From Chloroflexota bacterium (GTDB lineage: Bacteria; Chloroflexota; UBA6077), in assembly GCA_021786215.1 (NCBI GenBank), contig JAJYNT010000252.1:1-6487 (forward strand): a stretch of DNA of 6,487 bases. Reading direction: 5' to 3'. A program made the translations under genes and the position numbers. The notes under the pieces are model-generated. The model was not told the origin of the DNA. It searched no databases and saw only the letters and a list, made by a program, of their open reading frames with translations. This document shows, one piece after another, positions 6,162-6,487 of the stretch; the first letter of the stretch is position 1; each line of letters begins with the position of its first letter.

Positions 6162-6487
6162 CTATGCCCCCACAAGATAGATTGAGGCCGCGGCCAGCAA
6201 CCCCAGTAAGGTCGCCGCCCCCAGCAGTTCTGGCACTCGAAAGATCCGGAGCTTGACGTTGGTGGTTTCGACAAAAGCCAGAGCCACTCCCAGCAGCCCC
6301 AGCTTCACCAGATAGGCCGCGAGGCCCACCACCAAGGCGGCCACCGTCCCTTCACGGGCGATCCCCCATGGGAAGAACAGCGCTACAAGCAACGAAAGGA
6401 TCACCAGTTGCTTGATATGGGTTCCCCACAGCAGCAGGCCCAACGGCCGGCCGGAGTACTCCAGCAGCATGTCCTCGTGGGCCATGG
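6162..6487 (-). CDS. HyfC/HycD-like (NuoH-type) membrane anchor subunit, 5' partial
   Basis: The last 108 or so residues of the membrane subunit that ties the peripheral arm to the membrane arm in Hyf-type complexes and complex I. Recognisable pieces are HEDMLLEYSGRPLGLLLWG, with the conserved glutamates and the EYSG loop facing the quinone or redox cavity in relatives, and FVETTNVKLRIFRVPELLG, the group 4 hydrogenase version of the NuoH C-terminal KMRxFRxPxxL signature. Three hydrophobic helices are visible. The frame is still open at the window edge. The Met codon at 6485 is internal by comparison with relatives, in which an (I/A)HE sequence precedes EYSG after about 200 residues. It is the most upstream operon gene visible and is followed after one base by the hyfE-like gene. 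Its promoter, and any hyfB-like or regulatory genes, are outside the window. Confidence 0.87.
   Translation of the reverse strand, partial: MAHEDMLLEYSGRPLGLLLWGTHIKQLVILSLLVALFFPWGIAREGTVAALVVGLAAYLVKLGLLGVALAFVETTNVKLRIFRVPELLGAATLLGLLAAASIYLVGA
6167..6171 (-). promoter_or_regulatory. ribosome binding site of the HyfE-like gene
   Basis: A GGGGG run on the minus strand, 6 bases before the ATG at 6160 and inside the last codons of the hyfC-like gene. It favours that ATG over upstream in-frame starts, although it is a less perfect Shine-Dalgarno match than those of the next genes. Confidence 0.5.

Noticed and set aside
6161..6274. Longer N-terminus for the HyfE-like protein
   Set aside because: The extra 38 residues overlap the hyfC-like coding end in another frame, look unlike a membrane protein N-terminus, and the ATG at 6160 has a ribosome site and gives the family length.
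1..6487. CRISPR arrays, tRNA or rRNA genes, insertion sequences, attachment sites
   Set aside because: I saw no regularly spaced repeats, no cloverleaf-like segments and no transposase motifs, and almost all bases are taken by the seven genes described.

Overview
The window comes from a GC-rich bacterium that I cannot name from sequence alone. Codons favour G or C in the third position, spacing is bacterial, and Shine-Dalgarno sites are strong. A GC-rich Gram-positive or Chloroflexota-like host is possible but is only a guess. Three blocks are visible. From 2 to 490 on the plus strand is the 3' part of a CoA-pyrophosphatase-type Nudix hydrolase whose start lies outside the window. Converging on it, from 1379 down to 519 on the minus strand, is a complete SirB1-family protein (transglutaminase-like fold plus a C-terminal helical repeat region).

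The rest, from the right edge down to 1532, is one tightly packed minus-strand operon of five genes. It encodes a membrane-bound complex of the Hyf/Hyc (group 4 [NiFe]-hydrogenase) and complex I superfamily. In transcription order the genes are hyfC-like (NuoH-type anchor, truncated by the window edge), hyfE-like (NuoK-related), hyfF-like (NuoL/M/N antiporter-type proton channel), hyfG-like (fused NuoC and NuoD domains, large subunit), and one gene fusing a HyfH-like two-cluster ferredoxin domain to a HyfI/NuoB-like small subunit. Gaps run from a 4-base overlap to 16 bases, so the operon looks translationally coupled. No hyfD lies between hyfC and hyfE.

By family knowledge, such a complex takes electrons through the ferredoxin domain, passes them along iron-sulfur clusters to a NiFe site between the small and large subunits, and couples this to ion movement through the membrane subunits. 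This complex departs from that plan. The large subunit keeps all four cysteines of the NiFe site and ends right after the second CxxC motif, with no tail for protease maturation. The small subunit has lost three of the four cysteines that should hold the proximal (N2-type) cluster, replaced by Asp, Glu and Asp. The first ferredoxin cluster has also lost one cysteine. Each replacement differs from a Cys codon by at least two bases, so single-base sequencing errors do not explain them. The operon therefore looks like a hydrogenase-related complex with an intact-looking NiFe pocket but a broken or rebuilt electron wire. This is the most interesting observation in the window.
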